Positions 45,035-54,236 of a stretch of DNA of 64,000 nucleotides are shown here, piece by piece. The stretch's first letter is position 1, and every line of letters starts with the position of its first letter. The translations under genes were made by a program, and so were the position numbers. A model generated the notes under the pieces. That model saw only the letters and a list, made by a program, of their open reading frames with translations, searched no databases and was not told the DNA's origin. The stretch is from Rhizobium sp. NXC24 (lineage in GTDB: Bacteria > Pseudomonadota > Alphaproteobacteria > Rhizobiales > Rhizobiaceae): NCBI RefSeq assembly GCF_002944315.1, contig NZ_CP024314.1, positions 186,001-250,000 of the forward strand, read 5' to 3'.

Positions 45035-45766
45035 CTACTGCTCCGTTTCGCTGCTCACAGGCTCATCGAGCAGCGCGCGATAGCGATTGAGGCTTTCTTC
45101 CAGATGGGTTGCCAGCGCACTTTTTGCCGCCTTGGGATCGCCCTGAGTAATGGCGGATAAAATGGCGGCGTGTTCCTTGTTGATCTTCTTCAGATAGGTG
45201 CCGTAGTTGCGCGCGGATTGACGATGCTTCAGCAGCAGATCGAAATTGATCCTCTCGATCACCGCTTCCAGAAAGTTTGGGAAATGTGGATTGCGGGTGG
45301 CGCGGGCAATGGCGAGGTGAAATTCGAAATCAGCGCGCGCTTCGACTTCCGCATCTTCCGTTGCAAGCGTTTCAAGCCGATCATAGGCGCGTGCAATCTC
45401 GGCAAGAGCTTCCGGCGTACGCCGCGTAGCGGCGAGCGCAACGGACTGCATCTCCACACCAAGCCGGAGTTCGAGGATCTGCATGGCCGAGCGGATGTCC
45501 TCGATGCGGCCGATCTCGAAATTGAGGGCCTTGGCATCCTTTTCGCTCACATAGACGCCGGCGCCCTGACGCGCCGTGACCCGGCCTCCCACCTTCAGGG
45601 AGGTGAGCGCCTCGCGAATGACGGTCCGGGAAACGCCGAACTCTTCGCAAAGCTGCGCGCTTGACGGAATCTTCTCGCCGGGCGCATAAAGACCGGAATC
45701 GATGCGCTCACTGAGTTTCGCAACAACGATTTCCGCGAGATTTCCCCGTTGCGTGATGATCGACAC
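45035..45766 (-). CDS. GntR family regulator, FadR subfamily (FCD domain)
   Basis: 243 residues from a GTG start (GGAG eight bases upstream). The N-terminal winged helix shows IPSSAQLCEEFGVSRTVIREALTSLKVGGRV with the usual R-x-A-L recognition part; the C-terminal all-helical FCD domain has the metal-binding set D-x3-H (DFEFHLAIA), H and H (EHAAIL, THLEES). Between the hyu operon and the FAD/Fe-S dehydrogenase gene, it is the obvious local regulator; an AT-rich element related to those at two other promoters lies 35 bases upstream of its start (45801-45820), pointing to autoregulation. Confidence 0.93.
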   Translation of the reverse strand: MSIITQRGNLAEIVVAKLSERIDSGLYAPGEKIPSSAQLCEEFGVSRTVIREALTSLKVGGRVTARQGAGVYVSEKDAKALNFEIGRIEDIRSAMQILELRLGVEMQSVALAATRRTPEALAEIARAYDRLETLATEDAEVEARADFEFHLAIARATRNPHFPNFLEAVIERINFDLLLKHRQSARNYGTYLKKINKEHAAILSAITQGDPKAAKSALATHLEESLNRYRALLDEPVSSETEQ

Positions 45767-45800
45767 CTGATTTGCTCCGATTTTCCTGGGCCGAATTTAG

Positions 45801-45820
45801 CACATATCACATATCATGCC
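45801..45820 (-). promoter_or_regulatory. Candidate operator upstream of the FCD-type GntR gene
   Basis: On the minus strand it reads GGCATGATATGTGATATGTG. Aligned with the hyuA element (36127-36146) it matches at 13 of 19 positions, including ATGATA and GTGA. It lies between the GntR gene and the end of the FAD/Fe-S dehydrogenase gene. Binding is untested. Confidence 0.5.
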
Positions 45821-45844
45821 ACATTTGATCGCGGCATGGTCGTG

Positions 45845-48800
45845 CTAATCTGCAATTATTTCATTCAGCACTTCAAACGGATGCGAGATTCTTTTGTGAT
45901 CTATCTGCTTGACTTGAGACCGGCATGAATAACCTGTGGCCATCAGCATGTTGGTTTTATCCTCGGCTTCAATCTCGCGTTTCCAGCTCATTGCATAAAG
46001 CCGCTCCGAGATGGCGCGGTTGCGCGCTTCATGGCCGAAGGTGCCTGCCATGCCACAGCAGCCGACGTCAGCCGTCTGAAGTTCGATGCCTAACCTTCCG
46101 AACACCGCTTTCCATTGCGCCAGGGAAGCGGGCGCATTCGTGCGTTCCGTACAATGGGCCAGCAATCGGAAGCTCTTGCCTTCGGCGGTCGATGGTAGGG
46201 CGCCGAGCCTGTCGACATTGGCCGTTAGCCATTCCTGTGGCAAGAGGACGGTTGCCTTCAGCTTCGCACCGACCGCGCTTTTGTATTCGCTGCGATAGGC
46301 AAGTGTCATCGACGGATCGAGGCCGACGAGAGGCACGCCGCTATCGGACAGGCGATTGAAATAAACGGCGGATTGCCCTGCAGTCCTTTCAAAGCGGCCG
46401 AGATAGCCATGGACATGCAACGCCTTGCCGTTGGTATGACGGGCGGCGAGAAAGGGCGACAGGCCCATTTTCCGCGCCAGTTTTATCGCAGCGACGGCAA
46501 CTTGCGGGTCGAAATGCTCCGTGAAGCTATCGGGAACGAAAATGACGCTCCGTTTCCGTTCGTCAGGCGACAAGGCTTCGATCCGGCTGGGGGTCGCGAT
46601 CGGCACGCCCAGGCGGGCAGCCTCTCGCGCCAGGGAGAGGCGTGGAAGCAGCGGCAGCGCCGTCAGCCCGGCGACATGCATCAGCTTCTGGCCCACAAGC
46701 GTTCCCACGAATAGGTTGTATGCGGGACGCATCCGAACCATCAAGGGCAGAGTGGTCTCGATGGTCGCGACGAGCAGATCCTTCATGGGGCGCAGGTAGC
46801 GTCCGTAATAAAGCTCCAAAAACTTGGAACGAAACGATGGGACGCTGACCTTGACGGGGCATTGGCCGGCGCAGGCCTTACAGGCCAAGCACGTGTCCAT
46901 CGCAGCGCGCACCTCATGCGAGAAGTCATCCCGGTTTTTGGGATTGAGTGAGTTCAAGGCGCGCCGGGCGAGATCAAAAACGGGATTGGCGCCGCGCGCC
47001 CGCTCTGCTTCCCTGCGCGGATCGACGCCCTTCTCGGCAAGGAGCCGCAGCCATTCCCGCATCAGTGCGGCACGGCCTTTTGGAGAGAAGCGTCGGTCGC
47101 CTGTCGCCTTATAGGAAGGGCACATCGGGCTTGCTTCGTCAAAGTCGAAACAGGCGCCGTTGCCGTTGCAATAGGCGGCATTGTCGAAGGCGGCGCGGAT
47201 CTCGTTGCCGAGAACGCGGTCGACGCTGCCGCGAAGCGGCACCTCGTCTATTTTCAGAAGCGGTTCGTTTGAAGGCGCCGCGATCTTGCCGGGATTAAGC
47301 CGGTTCTCCGGATCGAATGCCCGCTTGATCTCCTGCAGGCAGGGATAGAGGTCGCCAAAGAATTCCGGCACATATTCCGAACGCACGCCCTTGCCGTGTT
47401 CGCCCCAAAGGACGCCGCCATATTTGCGGGTGAGCGCCACCACTGCGTCGCTGATGTTGCGCACCAATGGGACATGATCTGCGCGGGTTAGGTCGAGCGC
47501 CGGTCGCACATGCAACACGCCGGCGTCGACATGGCCGAACATGCCGTATGAAAGGCCCGCACCGTCCAGCAATGCACGGAACTCGCGAATATAGGCCGCG
47601 AGGTTTTCAGGGGGAACAGCCGTATCTTCGACGAAGGGCACGGGCCGGACCGGCCCTTCCACATTGCCGAGCAGGCCGACGGCGCGCTTGCGCATCGACC
47701 ATATCGCTTCGATCTCGGCATGGCTCCGCACCACCGTGTAACCTCTTCGGCGTGCATTTGCACCGGTATCGATAGCTGCGGTTATCTCGGATAACTTGCG
47801 TTCAAGCTCGTCCTCATCGTCGGCGAGAACTTCGGCGATATTAATCCCGTTTGCCGATCCGATTGCATCATCGGGGAAAAACCGGGCGATGCTGTTCCAG
47901 ACAATGTCGCTCTTGGCGAGCTTCAAGACTGTCTCGTCGATCGTTTCTACCGAAGCGACTTTGAGCGCCGCCAGGGTCCGGGCATCCTCCAGCGCCGTGT
48001 TGAAATCGCCATATCTGATGTTGATCAGCGCGGCGTGGGCCGGAAGCGGCAAAAGATTGAGCTCCGCCTCGGCGATTATCGCCAATGTTCCCTCCGAGCC
48101 GCAGAGAATGGCGTTGAGGTCGAAACGCCCGTCGGGATGCCGTATGTGGGCGAGATCGTAACCGGTCATATAGCGATTGAGGTTCGGAAAGACCTCTGCG
48201 ATCCGGTCGTGCTTTTCTCTAGCGATCCGGTCGACCGTCCTGTGGATCTCTCCAATCCGGTCCTGGCGCGCTGCAGCCTCGGCAAGCGCTGCCGCATCCA
48301 GTGGGCGCGACCACCATTCGGAGCCGTCGACGAGCACGATACGCAGGCCGAGCACATGGTTGCTGGTCTTTCCGTAGAGACACGAGCCCTGGCCGCAGGC
48401 ATCGGTGGAAACCATACCGCCGATGGTCGCGCGGTTGGAGGTGGAAAGCTCAGGCGCAAAGAAGAGGCCGTATGGCTTCAAGGCGCGATTCAACTGATCC
48501 TTGACGACGCCGGCCTGGACGCGAGCAACCCTTCGGACCGGATCTATGTCCAGTATGCTGTTCATATGCCGCGAACAGTCGACCACAACGCCCGATGTCA
48601 GCGATTGTCCGTTGGTGCCGGTGCCGCCGCCTCGTGGTGCAATCGCGATCGTGCGGAAGGCCGGTTCCGAAAGGACGGTTGCGACAATTTTCAGATCTTC
48701 GGCGCCCTTCGGAAAAAGAATGGCTGCGGGCTCGACCTGATAGATGGAATTGTCGGTCGCAAAAACCGTCCGCGCCGCGGCGCCGGTTTCTATGTCACCG

Positions 48801-48883
48801 TTGAAGCCTGCTTCAATGAGCCGTTCGAAGAAACTGGCCGGGGGCAGGGGCGTGACGAAATTCGCCCGCAGACGTGGAATCAT
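45845..48883 (-). CDS. Large FAD-linked oxidase/Fe-S dehydrogenase (YdiJ-like D-2-hydroxyacid dehydrogenase)
   Basis: 1012 residues, matching YdiJ-type proteins. An N-terminal FAD_binding_4 domain has PRGGGTGTNGQS (about 80) and STDACGQGSCLYGKTSNH; the FAD-linked oxidase C-terminal domain follows to about 530. Then come ferredoxin-like clusters: CNGNGACFDFDEASPMCPSY (about 578) and CLACKACAGQCPVKV (about 666), and a C-terminal heterodisulphide-reductase-type CCG region (DVGCCGMAGTFG, about 944). E. coli YdiJ oxidises D-2-hydroxyglutarate. Here the substrate is unknown; electrons could enter the chain through the Fe-S domain or the local ETF. Start ATG 48883 starts the family homology; the frame is open to 49003. 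Divergent from an SDR gene with a shared AT-rich element. Confidence 0.9.
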   Translation of the reverse strand: MIPRLRANFVTPLPPASFFERLIEAGFNGDIETGAAARTVFATDNSIYQVEPAAILFPKGAEDLKIVATVLSEPAFRTIAIAPRGGGTGTNGQSLTSGVVVDCSRHMNSILDIDPVRRVARVQAGVVKDQLNRALKPYGLFFAPELSTSNRATIGGMVSTDACGQGSCLYGKTSNHVLGLRIVLVDGSEWWSRPLDAAALAEAAARQDRIGEIHRTVDRIAREKHDRIAEVFPNLNRYMTGYDLAHIRHPDGRFDLNAILCGSEGTLAIIAEAELNLLPLPAHAALINIRYGDFNTALEDARTLAALKVASVETIDETVLKLAKSDIVWNSIARFFPDDAIGSANGINIAEVLADDEDELERKLSEITAAIDTGANARRRGYTVVRSHAEIEAIWSMRKRAVGLLGNVEGPVRPVPFVEDTAVPPENLAAYIREFRALLDGAGLSYGMFGHVDAGVLHVRPALDLTRADHVPLVRNISDAVVALTRKYGGVLWGEHGKGVRSEYVPEFFGDLYPCLQEIKRAFDPENRLNPGKIAAPSNEPLLKIDEVPLRGSVDRVLGNEIRAAFDNAAYCNGNGACFDFDEASPMCPSYKATGDRRFSPKGRAALMREWLRLLAEKGVDPRREAERARGANPVFDLARRALNSLNPKNRDDFSHEVRAAMDTCLACKACAGQCPVKVSVPSFRSKFLELYYGRYLRPMKDLLVATIETTLPLMVRMRPAYNLFVGTLVGQKLMHVAGLTALPLLPRLSLAREAARLGVPIATPSRIEALSPDERKRSVIFVPDSFTEHFDPQVAVAAIKLARKMGLSPFLAARHTNGKALHVHGYLGRFERTAGQSAVYFNRLSDSGVPLVGLDPSMTLAYRSEYKSAVGAKLKATVLLPQEWLTANVDRLGALPSTAEGKSFRLLAHCTERTNAPASLAQWKAVFGRLGIELQTADVGCCGMAGTFGHEARNRAISERLYAMSWKREIEAEDKTNMLMATGYSCRSQVKQIDHKRISHPFEVLNEIIAD

Positions 48884-48921
48884 CGGAAAACCTTTATAAA
48901 GCGCTTGAGCTTTGTCAAAGT

Positions 48922-48942
48922 TGGCATATAAGTGATAACATA
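48922..48942 (+). promoter_or_regulatory. Candidate operator/promoter between FAD/Fe-S dehydrogenase and SDR genes
   Basis: The segment GGCATATAAGTGATAACATAC lies in the 97-base divergent region. It shares ATAAGTGA exactly with the hyuA operator and GTGATA with the element upstream of gntR. TTGTCA (48912-48917) and ATAACA (48935-48940), 17 bases apart, could be the promoter of the plus-strand SDR. Confidence 0.5.
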
Positions 48943-48980
48943 CAAATTTGGTGGCGCAACGCAAAACAACGAGGTGGAAC

Positions 48981-49730
48981 TTGAAGAACCAAACCGCAAT
49001 CATCGTCGGTGGCGCATCTGGTCTCGGGCTGACGACAGCGAAGCTTATGATCTCTCACGGCGCAACCAAAATCGGCCTGATCGACCGCAATGAACAATTG
49101 CTGGCTTCGTCCGCGCAGGCGCTGCGTGCGCTTGGCGCAGAAGTAGCAACGGCGGTCGCCGACATCTCCCGCGCCGAAACGGCGCATCGGGGTTTCAACG
49201 AAATCGTCGGGCAGCTTGGTCGCATCCATGTCCTCGTCAACAGTGCCGCGATTTATCCGCGTCGGCCGATTCTCGAAATCACCGATGAGGAGTGGGATCT
49301 CGAAAACGCCATCAACGTGAAGGGCACTTATCACATGATGGTAGCTGCCGTACTTCATATGCGCCAGCATGTGAATGCTCCGGAAGTGACGGGACGCATC
49401 GTCAACGTTACGTCGGTCGACGCCTTCAAGGCACATCCGCAGAATGCCCACTACGCCGCGACCAAGGCAGCCGTGGTCAGCCTGACCAAATCTTTCGCTC
49501 AGGAATGCGCCAAGGATCAGATTCTCGTCAATTCGGTTGCGCCGGCCGGCTTTGCGGCCGATCGCGCCAAGGAACTCGGCTTCCTGCCGGAACTGGCCAA
49601 GGCCAGCGCGCTTGGCCGCGCAGCCGAGCCGGTCGAAATGGCGGAGTGGATCGTCATGATGGCATCAAGCCGCAACACCTATGCCACCGGTGAAAACGTC
49701 GTCATCAGCGGAGGCTACATCTATGTCTGA
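48981..49730 (+). CDS. Short-chain dehydrogenase/reductase
   Basis: 249 residues from a TTG at 48981, chosen because GAGG sits seven to eight bases before it and the protein then begins [16 protein letters not shown]; an in-frame TTG at 48948 lacks such a site. SDR motifs: [16 protein letters not shown] (variant of NNAG), the catalytic Ser, Tyr and Lys in VTSVDAF and HYAATKAA. Asp at the second strand end (IGLIDRN) suggests NAD. It overlaps the next SDR by eight bases. Probably part of the GntR-controlled block since it shares the divergent promoter region with the FAD/Fe-S dehydrogenase. Confidence 0.85.
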   Translation: MKNQTAIIVGGASGLGLTTAKLMISHGATKIGLIDRNEQLLASSAQALRALGAEVATAVADISRAETAHRGFNEIVGQLGRIHVLVNSAAIYPRRPILEITDEEWDLENAINVKGTYHMMVAAVLHMRQHVNAPEVTGRIVNVTSVDAFKAHPQNAHYAATKAAVVSLTKSFAQECAKDQILVNSVAPAGFAADRAKELGFLPELAKASALGRAAEPVEMAEWIVMMASSRNTYATGENVVISGGYIYV

Positions 49731-50463
49731 TGTCTATCGCACCGTGGTCGTCACCGGAGCGACCAGCGGTATCGGCAAGGCGATCGTTCTCGCTCTCAGG
49801 CAACGCGGATTCACGGTCTATGCCGTCGGCCGCAACGAAGATGTGCTCAAGGAACTCTCCGAGACCAGCGGTGCGATCCCGATCAAGGCGGATGTGCGCG
49901 ATACGCAGAGGATCGCCGAAGCGCTGAATGGCATAGAGGTCGATATCCTCATCAACAATGCCGGCATCCTGTCGACCCGGGCATCCTTCCATGAGATCGA
50001 TCCGGACGAGATCGACGCCATGGTCGACGTCAACCTGAAGGCGCCGATGCGTCTCACGCGGGCGGTTGTGCCGGGCATGGTGGAACGCAGGCGCGGTCAT
50101 TTGATTTTCATCGGCTCGATCGCGGGGCGGGCCGCTTTCCCGAATTCGTCGGCCTATGGCGCCTCCAAAGCCGGCTTGAGCCTGTTCTGCGACAATCTTC
50201 GTCTTGATTTGCTCGGGACATCGGTGCGCGTCAGCGAGATCGTCCCCGGACGTGTCGAGACCTCGCTTTACCGCACCTCTATTCCGGATGGTCAGGCGAA
50301 TGCCGTGCTCTATGACGGCTATCGCTCCATTCAGCCTGAAAACATTGCTCGCGTGGTCGAAAATATCATCGATCTGCCGATCTTCGTCGACGTCTCGCGT
50401 GTCGAGGTCTATCCGACGGATCAAGCAGCGGGCGGGGGAACCATGGTCAAATTCCAGCAGTGA
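49723..50463 (+). CDS. Short-chain dehydrogenase/reductase (YdfG-like)
   Basis: 246 residues from ATG 49723, inside the end of the previous gene. [11 protein letters not shown] (about 12-22), NNAG, catalytic Ser in GSIAGRAAF and the YGASKAG Tyr/Lys are intact. The C-terminal [14 protein letters not shown] block and EVYPT are seen in the serine/3-hydroxyacid dehydrogenase group of YdfG, which oxidises 3-hydroxy acids and serine with NADP. Coupled to the preceding SDR, so the two may act on successive hydroxy intermediates. Confidence 0.87.
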   Translation: MSDVYRTVVVTGATSGIGKAIVLALRQRGFTVYAVGRNEDVLKELSETSGAIPIKADVRDTQRIAEALNGIEVDILINNAGILSTRASFHEIDPDEIDAMVDVNLKAPMRLTRAVVPGMVERRRGHLIFIGSIAGRAAFPNSSAYGASKAGLSLFCDNLRLDLLGTSVRVSEIVPGRVETSLYRTSIPDGQANAVLYDGYRSIQPENIARVVENIIDLPIFVDVSRVEVYPTDQAAGGGTMVKFQQ

Positions 50464-50511
50464 GAGCAGACGTATCTCCTTGATTTCTGTTCGGTATCTG
50501 GAGGGGAACCG

Positions 50512-51837
50512 ATGGCAGACAACACTGCAATTGAAAGGGCGGCGCCCATGCTTTCGCCCCATGAGGACCGGGCGTTTGTGCTTGAGGAGGTACATGCCCG
50601 GCCGTTCAGGCCGATCGAAACGCCGGCACGTCTTTTGCATTTCGCGTTTCTTTCAGCGGGAGCCGAACGGGACACTGAGCGCGAAGCGCTTTCGCTTTAC
50701 TGCCAGGAAAACGGCCACGACGCCATTCCGGCCAATGCCAGACATCATCGCGTGTCGTTTGGCGATATTCATCTTCGTTGGGAACGGCACAGCGAATTTG
50801 CGACCTATTGCTGGTATTACAAGCATCCCGCCCAGGCAGATTTTGCTGCGGAACCGGCAACTCTTGCTCCGCAGATGTATGCCATTCTCCAGCCAGGCCC
50901 ACACCTCGTCGCCATCGACCTGCATATAGTTGATGTGTCTTCCGCGCCCGATATCGATGCAATGTTCGCAAAGGAATCCCTTTGCGTCATGACCGCCGAA
51001 AAAGGGGGCGTCATAGTTGCCACGGATTTCAAGCCGGACGCCGGCGGCTTCGTCAAAATTCTCGTGGTCAACAATGGCGTGCCCGCCATGCGGATTGGTG
51101 CGCTTGCCCAGAGACTGCTTGAACTCGAAACCTATCGAGTCCTTGCTCTATTATGTCTGCCCGAAGCTCAGCGTCTGGAGCCGTCCGTGCGCCAGATCGA
51201 GCGTTCACTGGTCGATGCAACGCAGGAAATGACGCAAACCGTCTCGCTGGAAGACAACGAAAGCTTGCTGGATAAGCTCGTCGTGCTTGCAGCACGCCTT
51301 GAAGCAGGTGCGGCGAAATCCCTGTTCCGCTTTGGAGCAAGCCGCGCCTATCAGAATATTGTTCTCGGAAGGATCACCGCAATCGGTTTCGAACCGGTGC
51401 CGGATCGCGAAACTTTCCAGGCATTCCTCAATCGGCGCATGGCGCCGGCGCTTCAAACATGCTTTTCGCTTGAGGAAAGGCAGGTCAACCTTTCGCGGAA
51501 GCTGGCGCGCGCGACCCAATTGTTGCGAGCGAAAGTCGATGTGGCGATGGAGCGACAGAATAGGGACATTCTGCAGACGATGAGCGAACGCGCTCAGCTT
51601 CAGCTACGTCTCCAGCAGACGGTGGAGGGGCTTTCGATTGCGGCTGTCAGCTATTACGTCGTTGGGCTGCTTGGCTATTTCCTTAAAGGTCTGGCGCATG
51701 GAGTCCATGCATTCGACGCGGAACTGGCAATGGGATTAGCGAGCCCGATAGCTGTCGTCTTAGTGGCAACCCTCATCCGCCAGCGCACGAAACACTTCCA
51801 TTCATCCAGCAATTCTCACAATTACAGCACTCGCTGA
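50512..51837 (+). CDS. DUF3422 family membrane-anchored protein
   Basis: 441 residues. It opens with RAFVLEEVHARPFRP, the DUF3422 signature, and ends with a helical region, QLRLQQTVEGLSIAAVSYYVVGLLGYFLKG (about 360-390), and a second hydrophobic stretch near 405-425, so the C-terminus is membrane-inserted. The function of the family is unknown; it is widespread in alphaproteobacteria and beta-proteobacteria. GGAGGGG lies before the ATG. It follows the SDR gene by 48 bases and could still be in that transcript. Confidence 0.85.
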   Translation: MADNTAIERAAPMLSPHEDRAFVLEEVHARPFRPIETPARLLHFAFLSAGAERDTEREALSLYCQENGHDAIPANARHHRVSFGDIHLRWERHSEFATYCWYYKHPAQADFAAEPATLAPQMYAILQPGPHLVAIDLHIVDVSSAPDIDAMFAKESLCVMTAEKGGVIVATDFKPDAGGFVKILVVNNGVPAMRIGALAQRLLELETYRVLALLCLPEAQRLEPSVRQIERSLVDATQEMTQTVSLEDNESLLDKLVVLAARLEAGAAKSLFRFGASRAYQNIVLGRITAIGFEPVPDRETFQAFLNRRMAPALQTCFSLEERQVNLSRKLARATQLLRAKVDVAMERQNRDILQTMSERAQLQLRLQQTVEGLSIAAVSYYVVGLLGYFLKGLAHGVHAFDAELAMGLASPIAVVLVATLIRQRTKHFHSSSNSHNYSTR

Positions 51838-51847
51838 GGGTCACATC

Positions 51848-52029
51848 ATGCGCCGCAAGATCGAAATCAGCCGAACGAAGTCTCAGACCTTGCCGACAAC
51901 TATGGGCCAATTGCCATCAAGGCAGTGCTTGCCGCCTTCAGCGTGAAGATGCCAAAAGCTGAAAAGACCAACACGGCAGAAGATGATTTTCCGCGGCATC
52001 CTGACTTTCATGGCTATGAGGTAGACTAA
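51848..52029 (+). pseudogene. Remnant of a small gene with apparent frameshift
   Basis: ATG 51848 opens a frame (MRRKIEIS...) that stops early. A second frame without its own start codon runs to TAA 52027-52029 and encodes NEVSDLADNYGPIAIKAVLA-type sequence and an acidic C-terminus ending FHGYEVD. The amino-acid character of the two parts suggests one small protein of about 60 residues broken by a single-base shift near 51870-51880. I do not recognise the family. It could instead be two unrelated open stretches. Confidence 0.4.
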
Positions 52030-52067
52030 CCTTCGTCTTCCCTGTTGAGCGCCGGAAGAACGCCGTT

Positions 52068-53090
52068 CTATTGCGCGAATGAACGTAGCTGTTCGTAAGT
52101 GCTAGCGCTCAATCGGATGCCGTCGCGCTCTGACGCTGCTCGTGTCCTATATCTGCGATCTGACGGCAGTCGTGTCCCGCCGGACTGTCGGACTAGTTCA
52201 ATCAGATGGGCAACCCGGCTTGCAAATGCGTCATTGTTTCCACACGTCGGATCAATAAGGATCAGAGCCTGCCCGGTTTTCGGGGTTTCTGCACCGGGAT
52301 GAGCCGAGAAATTGACTTCCGTTGAAAATTGACCACCCGTCAGCGCGGATGCCAGAACCTCGACCATGAGGGAAAGGGCGAAGCCCTTGTGGCCGCCGAA
52401 CGGAAGAAGAGAACCGCCCGCAAGAATTCTTTTCGGGTCTTCGCTCAAGAGGCCCTCGGCATCGACTCCGGTGCCCGGCGGAACGTTATGGCCCTCACGC
52501 GCCGCGATCCGCAGATCGCCATTCGACATTGCGCTGGTCGCGAAGTCGAAAACGAAGGGATCAGCGCCCGCAACCGGTGTTGCAAAAGCGATGGGGTTCG
52601 TTCCCATGATCGGCTTCGCACTTCCCGGAGGCGCAACGCATGCCAGTCCGGACACCATCGAAAGCGCGACGAAACCCTTTCTGGCTAACGGTTCCAGATC
52701 CGGCCAAAGCGCGCTGAAATGATGCGAGTTCCGGATCGCGAGGACTGCCGCGCCACATCTTGAAGCCTTTTCGATCAACAGCGGAGTGGCAGCCGCTAGC
52801 GCCGGTTGAGCAAAGCCGTTCCTGGCGTCGACGCGAACGAAGGCCTCGCCGCCATCTTCGATGGTAGGCACTGCCTTACCATCCACCCAGCCGCTCCTAA
52901 GCGTGGCAACATAACCGGGAATACGAAACACGCCATGGCTCATGCTGCCGTCGCGTTCACATCCGGCACAATTTTCGGCCAGGATCGCCGCATTCGCCTC
53001 GGAGACCCCGAAGCGAACAAAGATCTTGACCAACAGCAATTTTAGATCGCTAAAGCTGATACGGATGGAGTCTTCTGGATTTTCGATCAT
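52068..53090 (-). CDS. Ldh_2/DpkA-family NAD(P)H-dependent reductase, likely pyrroline-2-carboxylate reductase
   Basis: 340 residues of the malate/L-lactate/DpkA (Ldh_2) family. The conserved Ser51-His52 (MSHGVFRIPGY), His123-His124 (NSHHFSALW) and Asp182 (VFDFATS) are present, as is GTNPIAFATP for cofactor binding and LLPFGGHKGFAL. DpkA enzymes reduce 1-pyrroline- or 1-piperideine-2-carboxylate to proline or pipecolate. The upstream neighbour is a proline-racemase-family gene, and that pairing is known for trans-3-hydroxyproline use: dehydration to pyrroline-2-carboxylate, then reduction to proline. AAGGA precedes ATG 53090 by eight bases. Malate-type dehydrogenase activity is the alternative. 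Confidence 0.87.
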   Translation of the reverse strand: MIENPEDSIRISFSDLKLLLVKIFVRFGVSEANAAILAENCAGCERDGSMSHGVFRIPGYVATLRSGWVDGKAVPTIEDGGEAFVRVDARNGFAQPALAAATPLLIEKASRCGAAVLAIRNSHHFSALWPDLEPLARKGFVALSMVSGLACVAPPGSAKPIMGTNPIAFATPVAGADPFVFDFATSAMSNGDLRIAAREGHNVPPGTGVDAEGLLSEDPKRILAGGSLLPFGGHKGFALSLMVEVLASALTGGQFSTEVNFSAHPGAETPKTGQALILIDPTCGNNDAFASRVAHLIELVRQSGGTRLPSDRRYRTRAASERDGIRLSASTYEQLRSFAQ

Positions 53091-53150
53091 CCGATTAATC
53101 CTTCGAGACCGGCGTATGGCTCGACGTATATCAATGGCAAGATTTGCCTC

Positions 53151-54179
53151 CTAGATATCCATGGGCCAAGTGTCCGAGAGGCGATAACCCGCTTGAAATG
53201 GGTCGCTAGGGTCGACCATTAGCTGTTTCGTACCGATCACCCATGCCCGGCCTGAAATAATCGGATTGATGCCGAGCTTGCCGTTGATGTCAACTTCACT
53301 GTCGATGCTGCAATGGAATTCCGTATCGAGCAACGACGTACCCACGAACTTGTCGCCCGGCTTCATCTGACCCTTTGCATGGAGAATTGCCATTCGCGCC
53401 GAGCATCCGGTCCCGCAAGGGGAGCGGTCGATCTTACCCGGACGTATGGCGACTGCATTCTTGCCCCAAAGCACGCCGTCTTTCATGACCACAGGATCGG
53501 TGATTTGGCAGAATGAGATGTGGCCCCATGCGTTCGCCGGATGCTTGAAGCCAAGCTGTTCGTTCGCGGCTTCTGTGATCTTTACGCCAAGCCGGGCGAT
53601 ATCTCGAGCCTGGTCGGGCTGGAGCTGCAATCCCAGCGACGCCGCGTCGACGACGACGAAGCTGTCGCCGCCATAGGCGGTGTCGACAGTCAAAGTGCCA
53701 ATTCCTCCGACTTCGAGCGTAGCATCGAGCTTATCGGCGAAGGAAGGAACATTCCGCACACGGATACGCTCGGCCTTGCCATTGCGGCACTCTGCCTCAA
53801 CCTTGATCAAGCCGCCTGGCGGTTCCAGCACCATGCGTGTGATCGGTTCCTGCATTGGGATAATGCCGGTATCGAGAAGGACGGTTGAGACGCACATGGA
53901 GTTTGAGCCCGACATGGGTGGGGTATCGGCCGGCTCCATGATGATCCAGCCCATTTGCGCCTTCGGGTTCTTCGGTGGGACAAGAAGGTTCACATGTCTG
54001 AAGACTCCCCCGCGCGGTTCGTTCAGGACGAAGTTCCGCAGCGTTTCGTCCTCGGCGATCCAGCGGGCCTGGTCCCAGACGGTTGCGCCCGGAGGTGGGG
54101 CGACGCCGCCGACGATAACATCGCCGACCTCGCCTTCGGCGTGGCAGCTAACAACATGCACAACCTTTGACGTTCGCAT
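53151..54179 (-). CDS. Proline racemase / hydroxyproline epimerase family protein (copy 2)
   Basis: 342 residues, starting [17 protein letters not shown]. The first catalytic position is Ser90 (PMSGSNSM) in place of the Cys of classical racemases; the second, DRSPCGTG, keeps Cys255. It is closest in pattern to copy 1 of this window (both have SGSN). Its downstream partner is an Ldh_2-family reductase (60 bases away), and a GntR gene diverges from it, so it forms a self-contained regulated cassette. Likely role: trans-3-hydroxyproline dehydratase or hydroxyproline epimerase (inference from the partner). Confidence 0.89.
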   Translation of the reverse strand: MRTSKVVHVVSCHAEGEVGDVIVGGVAPPPGATVWDQARWIAEDETLRNFVLNEPRGGVFRHVNLLVPPKNPKAQMGWIIMEPADTPPMSGSNSMCVSTVLLDTGIIPMQEPITRMVLEPPGGLIKVEAECRNGKAERIRVRNVPSFADKLDATLEVGGIGTLTVDTAYGGDSFVVVDAASLGLQLQPDQARDIARLGVKITEAANEQLGFKHPANAWGHISFCQITDPVVMKDGVLWGKNAVAIRPGKIDRSPCGTGCSARMAILHAKGQMKPGDKFVGTSLLDTEFHCSIDSEVDINGKLGINPIISGRAWVIGTKQLMVDPSDPFQAGYRLSDTWPMDI

Positions 54180-54220
54180 CTTCGTTCCCCACGGACTATG
54201 TCACATTAGCATCAATTTCG

Positions 54221-54236
54221 GATAACGTATACGATC
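54221..54236. promoter_or_regulatory. Candidate GntR operator in the divergent region
   Basis: The sequence contains the perfect 8-bp palindrome CGTATACG (54226-54233). GntR proteins of the FadR/VanR type commonly recognise elements centred on GTATAC. It lies between the proline-racemase-family gene and the divergent GntR gene and so could control both. Confidence 0.5.
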
